From contig NZ_JAALFE010000001.1 of assembly GCF_011059185.1 (NCBI RefSeq), positions 124,001 through 188,000 of the forward strand: a stretch of 64,000 bases of DNA, written 5' to 3'. Below, piece after piece: positions 17,129 to 25,919 of this stretch. Numbering within the stretch: the stretch's first letter is position 1; each line of letters opens with the position of its first letter. The translations under genes were made by a program, and so were the position numbers. Source of the DNA: Paragemmobacter kunshanensis (lineage in GTDB: Bacteria; Pseudomonadota; Alphaproteobacteria; Rhodobacterales; Rhodobacteraceae). Under the pieces are notes generated by a model that saw only the letters and a program-made list of their open reading frames with translations, searched no databases and was not told the DNA's origin.

Positions 17129-18385
17129 ATGATCCATCCGCTTGCACCGGACCATGCCCCCGCCACGCCCGCCCCGGCCCCGCCGGCCGGCGGGCTTGTC
17201 ACCGGGCGCACGCTGCTGGTGCTGTGCCTTGCCTGCCTTGCCGTGGCGGCCAAGACGCTGGTCGATCTCTATCTGAAATCGGTCGGGCGCGGGGGGCCGT
17301 CGACGACGGATATCGAAACCTTCTGGCTGGTGGGCTGGCTGATCCGGCAGGGCCGCCTGGCCGAAGCCTATGATGCGACCGCCTTCTTCGCCGTGCAGGC
17401 CGAGGTTCTGCAAACCGAAAGCTTCATGCCCTATACCTATCCGCCGCAGTTCAATTTCCTGACGGCAGCGATGGGCCTTTTGCCCGTCTGGCTGGCCTAT
17501 GCGCTGATGCTGGCGGCGGGCCTTGCCCTTTATGCCGTGGCCCTGCGCCGCCTGTCGCCGGGGCAGGCGGGCTTTGCCTTCGTCATGGTCTTTCCGGCAA
17601 TCCTCGTGAACATCCGCACCGGGCAGAACGGCCTGCTGCTGGCGGGCCTTCTTGCCCTGGCCGTGCAGGGCCTGCTGGCGGGCGGGGCGTGGCGGGGGGG
17701 CCTTGCGCTGGGGCTGGCCGCGATCAAGCCGCATATGGCGCTGGGCGTCGGCGCGGCAGCGCTGCTGATGGGGCGCTGGCGGCTGGCGGCTGTCGCGCTG
17801 GCGACGGGGCTTGTCACGCTGGGCGCGGCACTTCTGGCCTTCGGGACCGATCAGCTTCACCTTATCCCCGCCGCCACGGCCGAGGCGATGGGCTTCCTGC
17901 GCGACGGGGCCTATCCGCTGCATCGGATGGTGTCGGTCTATGCGCTGTTCCGCAGCCTAGGCGCATCGGCCGATCTGGCGATGGCCGCGCAGGCGGCCCT
18001 GGCGGTGGCGGTGCTGGCCGGGCTTGCCCTGCTGGCCCTGCGCCGCGCCGCGCCGCGCGTATTGCTGGCCGCGGCACTGACGGCACCCCTGCTGATCAGC
18101 CCCTATGCCTATGACTATGACATGGCCGTGGCCGGCATCGCCCTTGCTTTGCTTGGCCCTGCGCTCATGGCGCGCAGCCGCCCGGCCGAGAGGATCGCGC
18201 TGCTGGCGGGGGCATGGATCGCCTGCGGCTGGGGTATCCCCACCGCGATGATCGCCGCCGCGCCCGATGCCGGGCAGGCGGCAGACCTGCCCTCGATCCA
18301 GGCCGGGGTGAATCTGCTCATGCTGCTGGCGATGGCGCGGATCCTGTCCCGCGCGGAGCCTGCCACCGGGGGACAGCCCGCATGA
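17129..18385 (+). CDS. GT87 family (DUF2029) polytopic glycosyltransferase
   Basis: A 418-residue integral membrane protein with about ten hydrophobic helices. The first extracytoplasmic loop carries STTDIETFW, with the acidic residue expected of GT-C enzymes. FMPYTYPPQFNFL and NIRTGQNGLLLAGLLALA are typical of GT87/DUF2029. GT-C enzymes use polyprenyl-phosphate sugars on the outer face of the inner membrane. In this operon the likely donor is polyprenyl-phospho-arabinose. It overlaps the next gene by four bases (ATGA). Confidence 0.82.
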   Translation: MIHPLAPDHAPATPAPAPPAGGLVTGRTLLVLCLACLAVAAKTLVDLYLKSVGRGGPSTTDIETFWLVGWLIRQGRLAEAYDATAFFAVQAEVLQTESFMPYTYPPQFNFLTAAMGLLPVWLAYALMLAAGLALYAVALRRLSPGQAGFAFVMVFPAILVNIRTGQNGLLLAGLLALAVQGLLAGGAWRGGLALGLAAIKPHMALGVGAAALLMGRWRLAAVALATGLVTLGAALLAFGTDQLHLIPAATAEAMGFLRDGAYPLHRMVSVYALFRSLGASADLAMAAQAALAVAVLAGLALLALRRAAPRVLLAAALTAPLLISPYAYDYDMAVAGIALALLGPALMARSRPAERIALLAGAWIACGWGIPTAMIAAAPDAGQAADLPSIQAGVNLLMLLAMARILSRAEPATGGQPA

Positions 18386-19848
18386 CCGAGGCAATCGCGC
18401 AGCCCCCCTCTGCCACCGCCACGGACACGGGCGCGCCCGTCCTCGTCGTCGATCTGGATGGCACGCTGGTCCGGTCGGACATGCTGCATGAAAGCTTCTG
18501 GTCGGCCTTCGGGCGTGACTGGCGCAGCCCCTTCTCTGCCTTTCGCGCCCTTTTCGGCGGACGCGCGGCACTGAAGCGCCACCTTGCCCGCGCGGCGGAG
18601 ATCGACGTGGCAACCCTGCCCTATGATCCCGCCGTCATCGAACAGATCGAAGGCTGGCGCAATGCCGGAGGCCATGCCGCATTGGTGACTGCCGCCGATC
18701 AGGGCCTGGCCGAAAAGATCGCCGCCCATCTGGGGATCTTCGACGAGGTTCACGGCTCTGACGGCAGCGTGAACCTGAAGGGGGCCACCAAGGCCGCCTT
18801 CCTGAAAGACCGCTTCGGCGAGGGCGGCTTTGCCTATATGGGCGATTCCCCTGCCGATCTGGCCGTCTGGGAACGGTCTGGCGCGGTGATCACCGTCAAT
18901 GCCTCTGCCTCGACGCGCCAGAAGGCCGGGTCGCTGGGCAAGCCCGTCGAACATCTGCTGACCGCCCCTTCCCCCTGGAAGGCGCTGTTGCGCGCGATGC
19001 GCCCGCATCAATGGCTCAAGAACATCCTGGTCTTCATCCCGATCCTTGCCGCGCATCGGGTTGATCCGGCAACTCTTGGCCTTGGCCTGCTGGGCTTTGC
19101 CGCCTTCAGCCTTGTCGCCTCGGGCGTCTATCTGATGAATGACCTGCTGGATCTTGGCCCCGATCGCGCCCATCCGCGCAAGCGGGAACGCCCCTTCGCC
19201 TCGGGCAGCCTGGCCGTCGCCCATGGCACATGGCTGGCCCCGGCCTTCATCCTGGCGGGGCTGGGCCTGTCGCTGCCGCTGGGGTGGACATTCCTGACGC
19301 TGATGGTCTGCTATTTCATCCTGACGACCGCCTATTCCCTGCATCTGAAGCGGCGGATCGTGATCGACATCTGCGTTCTGGCCGGGCTTTACACCCTGCG
19401 CATCATCGCCGGGGGGGCGGCCACGGGCATTCCCATCTCGGTCTGGCTCTTTGCCTTTTCGGTCTTCTTCTTCCTTGCCCTGGCGGCGGTGAAACGGCAG
19501 GCCGAACTCACCGATCAGGCACAGCGCGGCAAGCTTTCCGTCGCGGGGCGCGGCTATCACGTCAGCGATCTGCCGATCATCAGCATGATCGCCCTGGGGG
19601 CGGGTTTCGTATCGGTGCTGGTTCTGGCGCTTTACCTCGATACGCCGGATGTGCGGCACCTTTATCGCCAGCCCAACATCCTCTGGGGCATCTTCGCCGT
19701 GCAGCTTTACTGGATCACCCGGATCGTCCTGATCACACATCGCGGGGAAATGCATGACGATCCCATCGTTTTCGCCGTAAAGGACAGGATCAGCCGCCTC
19801 TGCCTGCTCATGGCCTGCGGCTTCATCCTTGCCGGGGTTCTTCTGTGA
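18382..19848 (+). CDS. HAD phosphatase fused to UbiA prenyltransferase (DPPR synthase type)
   Basis: A 488-residue fusion. The N-terminal HAD domain (about 18-200) has the nucleophile motif DLDGT (24-28), a motif II threonine in LVTAAD and motif IV GDSPADLAVW. The C-terminal UbiA domain (about 205-488) has RPHQWLKN, the Asp-rich NDLLDLGPDRAHPRKRERP and YTLRIIAGG, closely resembling mycobacterial decaprenyl-phosphate phosphoribosyltransferase. The UbiA part would join phosphoribose from PRPP to polyprenyl phosphate, and the HAD part could remove the 5-phosphate. About eight membrane helices are expected in the UbiA domain. Confidence 0.85.
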   Translation: MTEAIAQPPSATATDTGAPVLVVDLDGTLVRSDMLHESFWSAFGRDWRSPFSAFRALFGGRAALKRHLARAAEIDVATLPYDPAVIEQIEGWRNAGGHAALVTAADQGLAEKIAAHLGIFDEVHGSDGSVNLKGATKAAFLKDRFGEGGFAYMGDSPADLAVWERSGAVITVNASASTRQKAGSLGKPVEHLLTAPSPWKALLRAMRPHQWLKNILVFIPILAAHRVDPATLGLGLLGFAAFSLVASGVYLMNDLLDLGPDRAHPRKRERPFASGSLAVAHGTWLAPAFILAGLGLSLPLGWTFLTLMVCYFILTTAYSLHLKRRIVIDICVLAGLYTLRIIAGGAATGIPISVWLFAFSVFFFLALAAVKRQAELTDQAQRGKLSVAGRGYHVSDLPIISMIALGAGFVSVLVLALYLDTPDVRHLYRQPNILWGIFAVQLYWITRIVLITHRGEMHDDPIVFAVKDRISRLCLLMACGFILAGVLL

Positions 19849-20261
19849 CACGCTCTACCCTGATCCTGCGCTATGCGGCCTTTGCCGCTTTGGCCACCAT
19901 CGCCAATCTGGGCGTGCAGCGCCTCGTGCTGGCCTTCGGCAACAGTGCTGCGCTGTTCACCCTTGCCATCATCGCCGGAACCGGGGCGGGGCTGGTGCTG
20001 AAATACATCCTCGACAAGCGCTGGATCTTTCACGACACCAGCACCGGCGCGCGGGAAAACGGGCGGAAGTTCCTGCTTTATACCGTGATGGGCCTTGTCA
20101 CGACCGCGCTCTTCTGGGCAACGGAAACGGCATTCTGGCTGATCTGGGAAACCCATGCGATGCGCGAAGTCGGGGCGGTCCTGGGGCTGACCGTGGGATA
20201 TGTGGTGAAATACAACCTCGACCGGCGCTTCGTCTTTACCGACAGGGGGGCACCGGCATGA
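19845..20261 (+). CDS. GtrA family membrane protein
   Basis: A 138-residue protein with four hydrophobic helices and two copies of the K-Y-x-L-D-[KR]-R-[WF]-x-F motif (KYILDKRWIF and KYNLDRRFVF), typical of GtrA. GtrA proteins are often proposed to flip or handle polyprenyl-phosphate sugars. In mycobacteria a GtrA gene (Rv3789) sits beside dprE1, as here. The start is a GTG that overlaps the previous stop (GTGA); the end overlaps the next start (ATGA). Confidence 0.88.
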   Translation: MTRSTLILRYAAFAALATIANLGVQRLVLAFGNSAALFTLAIIAGTGAGLVLKYILDKRWIFHDTSTGARENGRKFLLYTVMGLVTTALFWATETAFWLIWETHAMREVGAVLGLTVGYVVKYNLDRRFVFTDRGAPA

Positions 20262-21565
20262 AGCTGTCGGGCTGGGGCCGCACACCCGTTCACGCCACCC
20301 GCCTGATCCACCCCGAGGGCGAGGCCGACATCCGCGCCGCCCTGGCCGATGGGCCGCTGATCGCGCGTGGCAATGGCCGCGCCTATGGCGACAGCGCCGT
20401 GGGCCAGCAGACGCTGGACATGCGCCGCCTTGATCATGTGCTGGCCTTCGATCCCGCCACCGGCCAGCTTGTCGCCGAGGCGGGCCTGCTTCTGGCCGAC
20501 ATCATCGCCTGCTTCCTGCCGCAGGGCTGGTTTCCCGCCGTCACACCCGGCACACGCTTTGTCACGCTGGGCGGAATGATTGCCGCCGATGTCCATGGCA
20601 AGAACCATCATCGTGACGGGGGCATGCGCCATGTGACCGACTGGATCGACCTGATGGATCAGGACGGCACGATCCGGCGCTGTTCGCGGCAGGAAAACCC
20701 CGAGCTTTTCGAATGGACGATCGGCGGCATGGGCCTGACCGGCGTCATCCTGCGCGCCGCCATCCGGCTGCGCCCGGTGGAAACTGGCTGGATCCGCCAG
20801 ACCACCCGCCCCGCCGCCAATCTGGAAGCCGCGCTCGCGGCGCTGGAGGCCGACAGCCACGCCACCTATTCGGTGGCCTGGATTGATTGCCTGGCGACAG
20901 GCGATGCCATGGGCCGGTCGCTGGTGATGACGGGCGAACATGCCGCACTGTCCGAACTTGCGGGCAAGCCCACCCTGCCCCCGGCCCGGCGCAAGCGCGC
21001 GGTGCCGGTGGACCTGCCGGGTTTCGCGCTGAACCGCTTCTCCGTGCGCGCCTTCAACGCGCTGTACTGGGCGGCAGGCCAGCGCCAGCAAGGCAGCCGC
21101 CTTGTTGACTGGGACAGCTATTTCTACCCGCTCGATGCCATCCTCGGCTGGAACCGCATCTATGGCCGCAAGGGTTTCCTGCAATTCCAGTGCGTCCTGC
21201 CCGACGCATCGGCCCATGCCGGCATGGCGGCCCTTTTGCGCGCCATTTCCGCCAGCGGGCAGGGCTCTTTCCTCGCCGTGCTGAAGCGCATGGGGGCTGC
21301 GGGCGGGGGCCTGTCCTTCCCGATGCCGGGCCATACGCTCGCGCTTGATTTTCCGGCCACGGCCCGGGCGCAGGCCCTGTTCGACCGGCTCGAGGCGATC
21401 ACGCTTGATCATGGCGGGCGCTTCTACCTGGCCAAGGATGCGCGCCTCTCGGCCGGCACCTTCCGCGCCGCCGATCCCCGCGCCGCGGATTTCGCCCGCT
21501 TCCGTGCCGGGGCCGGGCTGACGGCGCAGTTCGCCTCGGCCCAGTCCGCCCGGCTGGAGCTGTGA
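20258..21565 (+). CDS. DprE1-like FAD oxidase (decaprenylphosphoryl-ribose 2-oxidase type)
   Basis: A 435-residue FAD-binding PCMH-type protein. The FAD region includes ARGNGRAYGDSA (36-47) and the DprE1 hallmark HGKNHH (113-118). The C-terminal substrate domain ends in ARLEL, as in the mycobacterial enzyme. Lys393 in AKDAR corresponds to the catalytic Lys418. The segment PGHTLALDFP has Ala362 where the mycobacterial enzyme has Cys387, the residue attacked by benzothiazinones. The enzyme oxidises the 2-OH of polyprenyl-phospho-ribose. It ends three bases from the convergent panC. Confidence 0.88.
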   Translation: MKLSGWGRTPVHATRLIHPEGEADIRAALADGPLIARGNGRAYGDSAVGQQTLDMRRLDHVLAFDPATGQLVAEAGLLLADIIACFLPQGWFPAVTPGTRFVTLGGMIAADVHGKNHHRDGGMRHVTDWIDLMDQDGTIRRCSRQENPELFEWTIGGMGLTGVILRAAIRLRPVETGWIRQTTRPAANLEAALAALEADSHATYSVAWIDCLATGDAMGRSLVMTGEHAALSELAGKPTLPPARRKRAVPVDLPGFALNRFSVRAFNALYWAAGQRQQGSRLVDWDSYFYPLDAILGWNRIYGRKGFLQFQCVLPDASAHAGMAALLRAISASGQGSFLAVLKRMGAAGGGLSFPMPGHTLALDFPATARAQALFDRLEAITLDHGGRFYLAKDARLSAGTFRAADPRAADFARFRAGAGLTAQFASAQSARLEL

Positions 21566-21568
21566 TCG

Positions 21569-22408
21569 CTAGACGGCGATATTGTCGATCAGGCGCACGT
21601 CATCCAGCCAGGCCGCGGCCAGCATGCGCAGCGGCCGGTCGGGATCGGTCACCTCGCCCAGCGTTTCGGCATCGCGCAAGGCGATGTATTCCACGCTGGA
21701 GAACCCTTCCGCCAGCACCGCCTCGGCCGCGCGGGCCATTGCCTGATCCTGCGCCATGCCCGACCGGACATCCCGCGCCGCAGCCAGCATCGCCGCATAA
21801 AGCGCGGGCGCGCGCCGCCGCCCCTCGGCCGAAAGCCGCAGGTTGCGCGATGACATGGCCAACCCGTCCGGATCGCGCACGGTTTCGCAACCCACCACCG
21901 TGACGGCCATGTTCAGATCGGCAACCAGACGCTGCACCACCTGCAACTGCTGCCAGTCCTTCTGCCCGAAATAGGCCCGATCCGCCTGTGTCATCCCGAA
22001 AAGCTTGGCCACGACAGTGGCCACCCCCTCGAAATGCCCCGGCCGCAGCGCCCCTTCCAGCGGTTGCGACACTCCCCCCACGGTAACAGTCGTCACGAAA
22101 CCTTCGGGATAAACCTCCTCGGGCATGGGGGCGAAGATCGCCTCGACCCCGACCCATTGCAGAAGGGCGGCATCTGCATCCTCGCTGCGGGGGTATTTCT
22201 TCAGGTCGTCGGGATTGTTGAACTGCATGGGGTTCACGAAGATCGTCGTGATCACCCGCCCGCATTCCGCCTTGGCCCGGCGCGCAAGGCTCAGATGCCC
22301 CTCATGCAGCGCGCCCATGGTCGGCACCACGCCCACGACATGCCCCTCGGCCTTCCAGCCACGCACCAGCGCGCGCAGCCCGGCCACCGTCCGGATGATG
22401 TCCGTCAC
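21569..22408 (-). CDS. panC: Pantothenate synthetase (pantoate-beta-alanine ligase)
   Basis: A 279-residue cytoplasmic enzyme that ligates pantoate and beta-alanine with ATP, the last step of vitamin B5 synthesis. [13 protein letters not shown] carries the HIGH-like motif. [12 protein letters not shown] and the KMSKS-like MSSRNLRLS motif are also present. It is translationally coupled to panB upstream (ATGA overlap). Confidence 0.97.
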   Translation of the reverse strand: MTDIIRTVAGLRALVRGWKAEGHVVGVVPTMGALHEGHLSLARRAKAECGRVITTIFVNPMQFNNPDDLKKYPRSEDADAALLQWVGVEAIFAPMPEEVYPEGFVTTVTVGGVSQPLEGALRPGHFEGVATVVAKLFGMTQADRAYFGQKDWQQLQVVQRLVADLNMAVTVVGCETVRDPDGLAMSSRNLRLSAEGRRRAPALYAAMLAAARDVRSGMAQDQAMARAAEAVLAEGFSSVEYIALRDAETLGEVTDPDRPLRMLAAAWLDDVRLIDNIAV

Positions 22409-23229
22409 GCCTTCACCTGATCCGCAAATCCATGTTCCGGCCCGGGAAAGGCGCGCGCGCGCACCTCGGCCGCATAGGCCGCGATGGCCTCATCCGCAGC
22501 GTGGCCCAGATCGGCATAGCGCTTCACGAATTTCGGGCGGAACTCGGTGAACATGCCCAGCATGTCGTCGATCACCAGAACCTGCCCGTCGCACTCCACC
22601 CCGGCGCCGATCCCGATGGTGGGGATCTTCAGCGCCGCCGTCACCCGCGCGGCAAGGCCCACCGGCACCTTCTCCAGCACGATGGAAAAGGCCCCCGCCG
22701 CCTCGCAGGCCAGCGCGTCCTGCATCACCTTGTCCGCCTCGGCCTCGCGGCCCACGACCTTGTATCCGCCCAGCGTGTTCACCGCCTGCGGCGTCAGCCC
22801 GACATGGGCCATCACCGGCACGCCGCGCGCCGTGAGGAAGGCGATCGTCTCGGCCATGTGCTGCCCGCCCTCCAGCTTGACGGCGGGCGCCCCGGTTTCC
22901 GCCATCAGCCGGGCGGCATTGCGATAGGCCTGCGCGGGGCCTTCCTCATAGCTGCCGAAGGGCATGTCGATCACGGCCATGGCGCGCGACAGCCCGCGCG
23001 TCACCGCGCGGCCGTGCAGGATCATCATCTCCAGCGTCACGCCGATGGTCGAAGGCATCCCATGCAGCACCATGCCCAGCGAATCGCCCACCAGCGCGAT
23101 ATCGCAATGGGCATCCACCAGCCGCGCCATCGGCGTCGTATAGGCCGTCAGCACGACGAGCGGCACGCCACCCTTGCGGGCGGTGATATCGGGCGGCAGC
23201 ACGGGCCGGACGGGGGCGGTGGCGCTCAT
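22405..23229 (-). CDS. panB: 3-methyl-2-oxobutanoate hydroxymethyltransferase
   Basis: A 274-residue enzyme that makes ketopantoate from 2-oxoisovalerate and methylene-tetrahydrofolate. Conserved segments are [37 protein letters not shown] and the C-terminal IGIGAG. panB is the first gene of the panB-panC operon, and the divergent cupin gene lies 158 bases away. On the minus strand a TATAAC lies in the leader (23257-23262), but without a well spaced -35. Confidence 0.97.
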   Translation of the reverse strand: MSATAPVRPVLPPDITARKGGVPLVVLTAYTTPMARLVDAHCDIALVGDSLGMVLHGMPSTIGVTLEMMILHGRAVTRGLSRAMAVIDMPFGSYEEGPAQAYRNAARLMAETGAPAVKLEGGQHMAETIAFLTARGVPVMAHVGLTPQAVNTLGGYKVVGREAEADKVMQDALACEAAGAFSIVLEKVPVGLAARVTAALKIPTIGIGAGVECDGQVLVIDDMLGMFTEFRPKFVKRYADLGHAADEAIAAYAAEVRARAFPGPEHGFADQVKA

Positions 23230-23387
23230 CGGCGTCTCCCTCTTTCAACTCTGCCCGTTATAGAGGCACAGCCGCGCCGCAACAGCAAGAATTCTTCGCT
23301 GCAACGCGGCATCCCCATCGGGCAAATCCGCTTGACCGGGGCCCGCGGCTTGCCTCCCATGGCGGGGAAAAGGCAGCGGAGTGCAGC

Positions 23388-23729
23388 ATGACGTCCCTTA
23401 TCCAACCTGTCAGCCGTGATGGCATCCCCCCCGAAACCGAACGCCCCGATCCCGCCCGCGTGATCGCGGGCGATCCCGTCCACACGACATGGAGCATCGA
23501 GGCACGCGATGGTCTCTATGCGGGCCTGTGGCAATCGACGCCGGGCAAATGGGCGGTGTCCTATGCGGAATGGGAATATGTCCACATCCTGGAAGGCCAT
23601 TCGATCCTGACGGACAAGGACGGGGCGCAAACCCATCTGAAGGCAGGCGACAGCTGGATCATCCGGCCCGGATTCGAGGGCACCTGGGAAGTGGTGGAAA
23701 CCACGCTGAAGGACTATGTGATCATCTGA
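23388..23729 (+). CDS. Cupin domain protein (Cupin_3 type)
   Basis: A 113-residue single-domain cupin. The core strands carry WAVSYAEWEYVHILEG and LKAGDSWIIRPGFEGTWEVVE, matching the small Cupin_3 family related to ureidoglycine aminohydrolase. The first motif has one His and several Glu residues; the metal site looks incomplete. The function is not assigned. AGCGGAG precedes the ATG. Confidence 0.8.
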   Translation: MTSLIQPVSRDGIPPETERPDPARVIAGDPVHTTWSIEARDGLYAGLWQSTPGKWAVSYAEWEYVHILEGHSILTDKDGAQTHLKAGDSWIIRPGFEGTWEVVETTLKDYVII

Positions 23730-23755
23730 TCCGGCCCCACCGTTCCGCCAAAGAC

Positions 23756-23783
23756 AAAGGGCGAGGGTTTCCCCTCGCCCTTT
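23756..23783. terminator. Bidirectional terminator between the cupin and L,D-transpeptidase genes
   Basis: A perfect 12-bp stem AAAGGGCGAGGG / CCCTCGCCCTTT with a four-base loop lies between convergent genes. The A/T flanks suit termination from both sides. Confidence 0.8.
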
Positions 23784-23784
23784 C

Positions 23785-23805
23785 CGATTTTTCGCAGAAA
23801 AATCG
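23785..23805. repeat. Palindromic intergenic hairpin
   Basis: CGATTTTTC-GCA-GAAAAATCG is a perfect 9-bp stem with a 3-base loop, two bases after the terminator. It resembles the hairpins at 31375-31496 in size and in its TTTC...GAAA arms. Confidence 0.6.
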
Positions 23806-23810
23806 TGACC

Positions 23811-24704
23811 TCAGCCCACCAGTTCCTCCAGCGTCGGGCATTCGGCGCTGTCGATGCCGCGGTTGCGGCAGATGCGCAGGCGGCGGCGTTCATCCTTTTC
23901 GGCCTGCTTGGCCGCCGCTTCTGCGGCCAGTCTTTCATTCTCCACCCGCGCCGCCTCGGCCTGGGCGATGGCCAGTCGATCCGCATCCAGCCGCGCCCGG
24001 TTCTCGGGCGTGTCCGGCACGGCGCGGCCATAGGCATCGTCCATATAGGGCCCTTCGGCGGCCAGGCTCTGCTCCAGCGTCCGCACCACGATCCGGTCGC
24101 CGGGTTCAGCCCGGTTGTAAAGGTCGATCGCATCCTGGTTGAACAGCCGGATGCAGCCCGCACTTGTCGCCCGCCCGATCGAGGCATTGTCGATCGTGCC
24201 ATGGATGCGGAACATCGTGTCGCGCCCACCGCGATAGAGATACAGCGCCCGCGCGCCCAGCGGATTGTCCAGCCCGCCCGGCAGGCCGCCCGCGAATTCG
24301 GCATAAAGATCGGGCCTCGTCCGCACCATGTTCGCCGTCGGTGTCCAGGACGGCCATTCCGCCTTGCGCCCGACATAGCCCGTCCCGCGGAAGGAAATCC
24401 CCTCACGCCCCACCGCGATGCCGTAACGCAGGGCGCGGTTGCCCTCCATCACATAGTAAAGGACGCGCGCATGGGTATCGACGACGATGGTCCCCGGCTC
24501 TTCGCTGCCGGCATAGTCAACCTCGGTCCGCGCATTCGTGCCGAACAGATGCAGCGGCTCCACCGCCGGGATCAGGTATTCGCCATCCTGCACCGCCTGG
24601 TAATGGGGCGGCACGCTTTCGGCGGGGGGAACGGTTTCGGTACGGGGCGCGTCGGCGCAGGCCGCCAGGCCAAGCAGCGCGACCAGGGCGGTCAGCCGGA
24701 TCAT
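23811..24704 (-). CDS. L,D-transpeptidase (YkuD) lipoprotein
   Basis: A 297-residue envelope protein. Residues 1-16 form a signal with lipobox LGLAAC, so Cys16 is probably lipidated. The YkuD domain (about 70-200) ends in the catalytic HGTIDNASIGRATSAGCIRL block with the nucleophile Cys. The last 80 residues are a charged Ala/Glu-rich helix followed by three short Cys-containing turns. The family makes 3-3 peptidoglycan cross-links or attaches proteins to peptidoglycan. The ATG at 24704 gives a clean signal; a GTG at 24716 is possible. Confidence 0.88.
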   Translation of the reverse strand: MIRLTALVALLGLAACADAPRTETVPPAESVPPHYQAVQDGEYLIPAVEPLHLFGTNARTEVDYAGSEEPGTIVVDTHARVLYYVMEGNRALRYGIAVGREGISFRGTGYVGRKAEWPSWTPTANMVRTRPDLYAEFAGGLPGGLDNPLGARALYLYRGGRDTMFRIHGTIDNASIGRATSAGCIRLFNQDAIDLYNRAEPGDRIVVRTLEQSLAAEGPYMDDAYGRAVPDTPENRARLDADRLAIAQAEAARVENERLAAEAAAKQAEKDERRRLRICRNRGIDSAECPTLEELVG

Positions 24705-24923
24705 CAGGGATTGCACGTCACGATCTCGTATCTTTGAAGATGTCGGGTCTAAAAGCACCGTTGCACCTGCGGGCGTCAAGCCCCGGAACCGCCCGATCCG
24801 CCGATTCCCGCGCCAGTGCCGCAAAAACCCTGCCATTCCGGCCCGTCTCCTTTCGCTTGCCCCCCCGACGCGGCCATGCGACCCATGTCTGCCCCACCCC
24901 CGCCACAGGCAGAGGAATGCCCG

Positions 24924-25919
24924 ATGACCCCCGGCGCCAGAAACCTGATCACCGATGTTCCGGGTCTTGTCGTGGGCCATGCCCAGGATGCCCGCCTGCG
25001 ATCCGGCGTTACCGTGCTGACAGCAGACCGGCCCTTCACGGCGGGGGTTTCGGTCATGGGGGGCGCGCCCGGCACGCGGGAAACCGATCTGCTCTCGCCC
25101 GACAGGCTGGTGCAACAGGTGGATGCGCTGGTGCTTGCGGGCGGCTCGGCCTTCGGGCTCGATGCCTGTTCCGGCGTGGCCGATGCGCTGCGCGCCATGG
25201 GGCGTGGCTTTGCCGTGGGCGATCAGCGGGTGCCGATCGTGCCGGGGGCGATCCTCTTTGATCTGCTGAATGGCGGCGACAAGGGATGGGACCGAAACCC
25301 CTACCACGCCCTCGGCCGCGCCGCCCTCGACGCCCGGACCGTCACGCCCGCCCTTGGCAGCGTCGGCGCCGGGTTCGGCGCGATGACCGGAACGCTGAAG
25401 GGCGGGGTCGGCTCGGCCTCGGCCGCCCTCGCCTCGGGCCACAGGGTCGGCGCCTTGGTCGCGGTCAATGCGCTCGGCACTGCCACCGTGGGGGACAGCC
25501 CGCATTTCTGGGCAGCCCCCTGGGAGATGGCCGCCGAATTCGGCGGCCTCGGCCCTGCCGCACGGCACGACCCGGGCCACGAACCGCCCCCGACAAAACG
25601 GATGGGAGAGGCCACCACCATCGCCATCGTCGCCACCGATGCCGCCCTGACACAGGCGGAATGCCAGCGCCTTGCCACCGCCGCGCAGGATGGCATGGCC
25701 CGCGCGCTGGTGCCGTCGCATACGCTGCTGGACGGGGATCTGGTCTTCGCCGCCAGCACGGGCGCACGGCCCCTGACAGACCCGGTCGCAGATGCCTTTA
25801 CCCTGGGCCATGCCGCGGCCTGCTGCCTTGCCCGCGCCATCGCCCGTGCCGTCTATCTGGCCGAACCGATGCCGGGCGACCGTCAGCCCGCCTGGCGCGC
25901 CCGCTTCACCACCGGGTAA
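24924..25919 (+). CDS. P1 family peptidase (DmpA/NylC-like)
   Basis: A 331-residue self-processing N-terminal nucleophile hydrolase. ALVLAGGSAFGLDA and GSVGAGFGAMTG are family blocks. The segment KGGVGSASAAL covers the expected autocleavage site, with Ser where many members have Thr. Family members act as aminopeptidases or amide hydrolases. The ATG at 24924 follows AGAGGA. Its 3' end overlaps the convergent moaE by 14 bases. Confidence 0.83.
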   Translation: MTPGARNLITDVPGLVVGHAQDARLRSGVTVLTADRPFTAGVSVMGGAPGTRETDLLSPDRLVQQVDALVLAGGSAFGLDACSGVADALRAMGRGFAVGDQRVPIVPGAILFDLLNGGDKGWDRNPYHALGRAALDARTVTPALGSVGAGFGAMTGTLKGGVGSASAALASGHRVGALVAVNALGTATVGDSPHFWAAPWEMAAEFGGLGPAARHDPGHEPPPTKRMGEATTIAIVATDAALTQAECQRLATAAQDGMARALVPSHTLLDGDLVFAASTGARPLTDPVADAFTLGHAAACCLARAIARAVYLAEPMPGDRQPAWRARFTTG

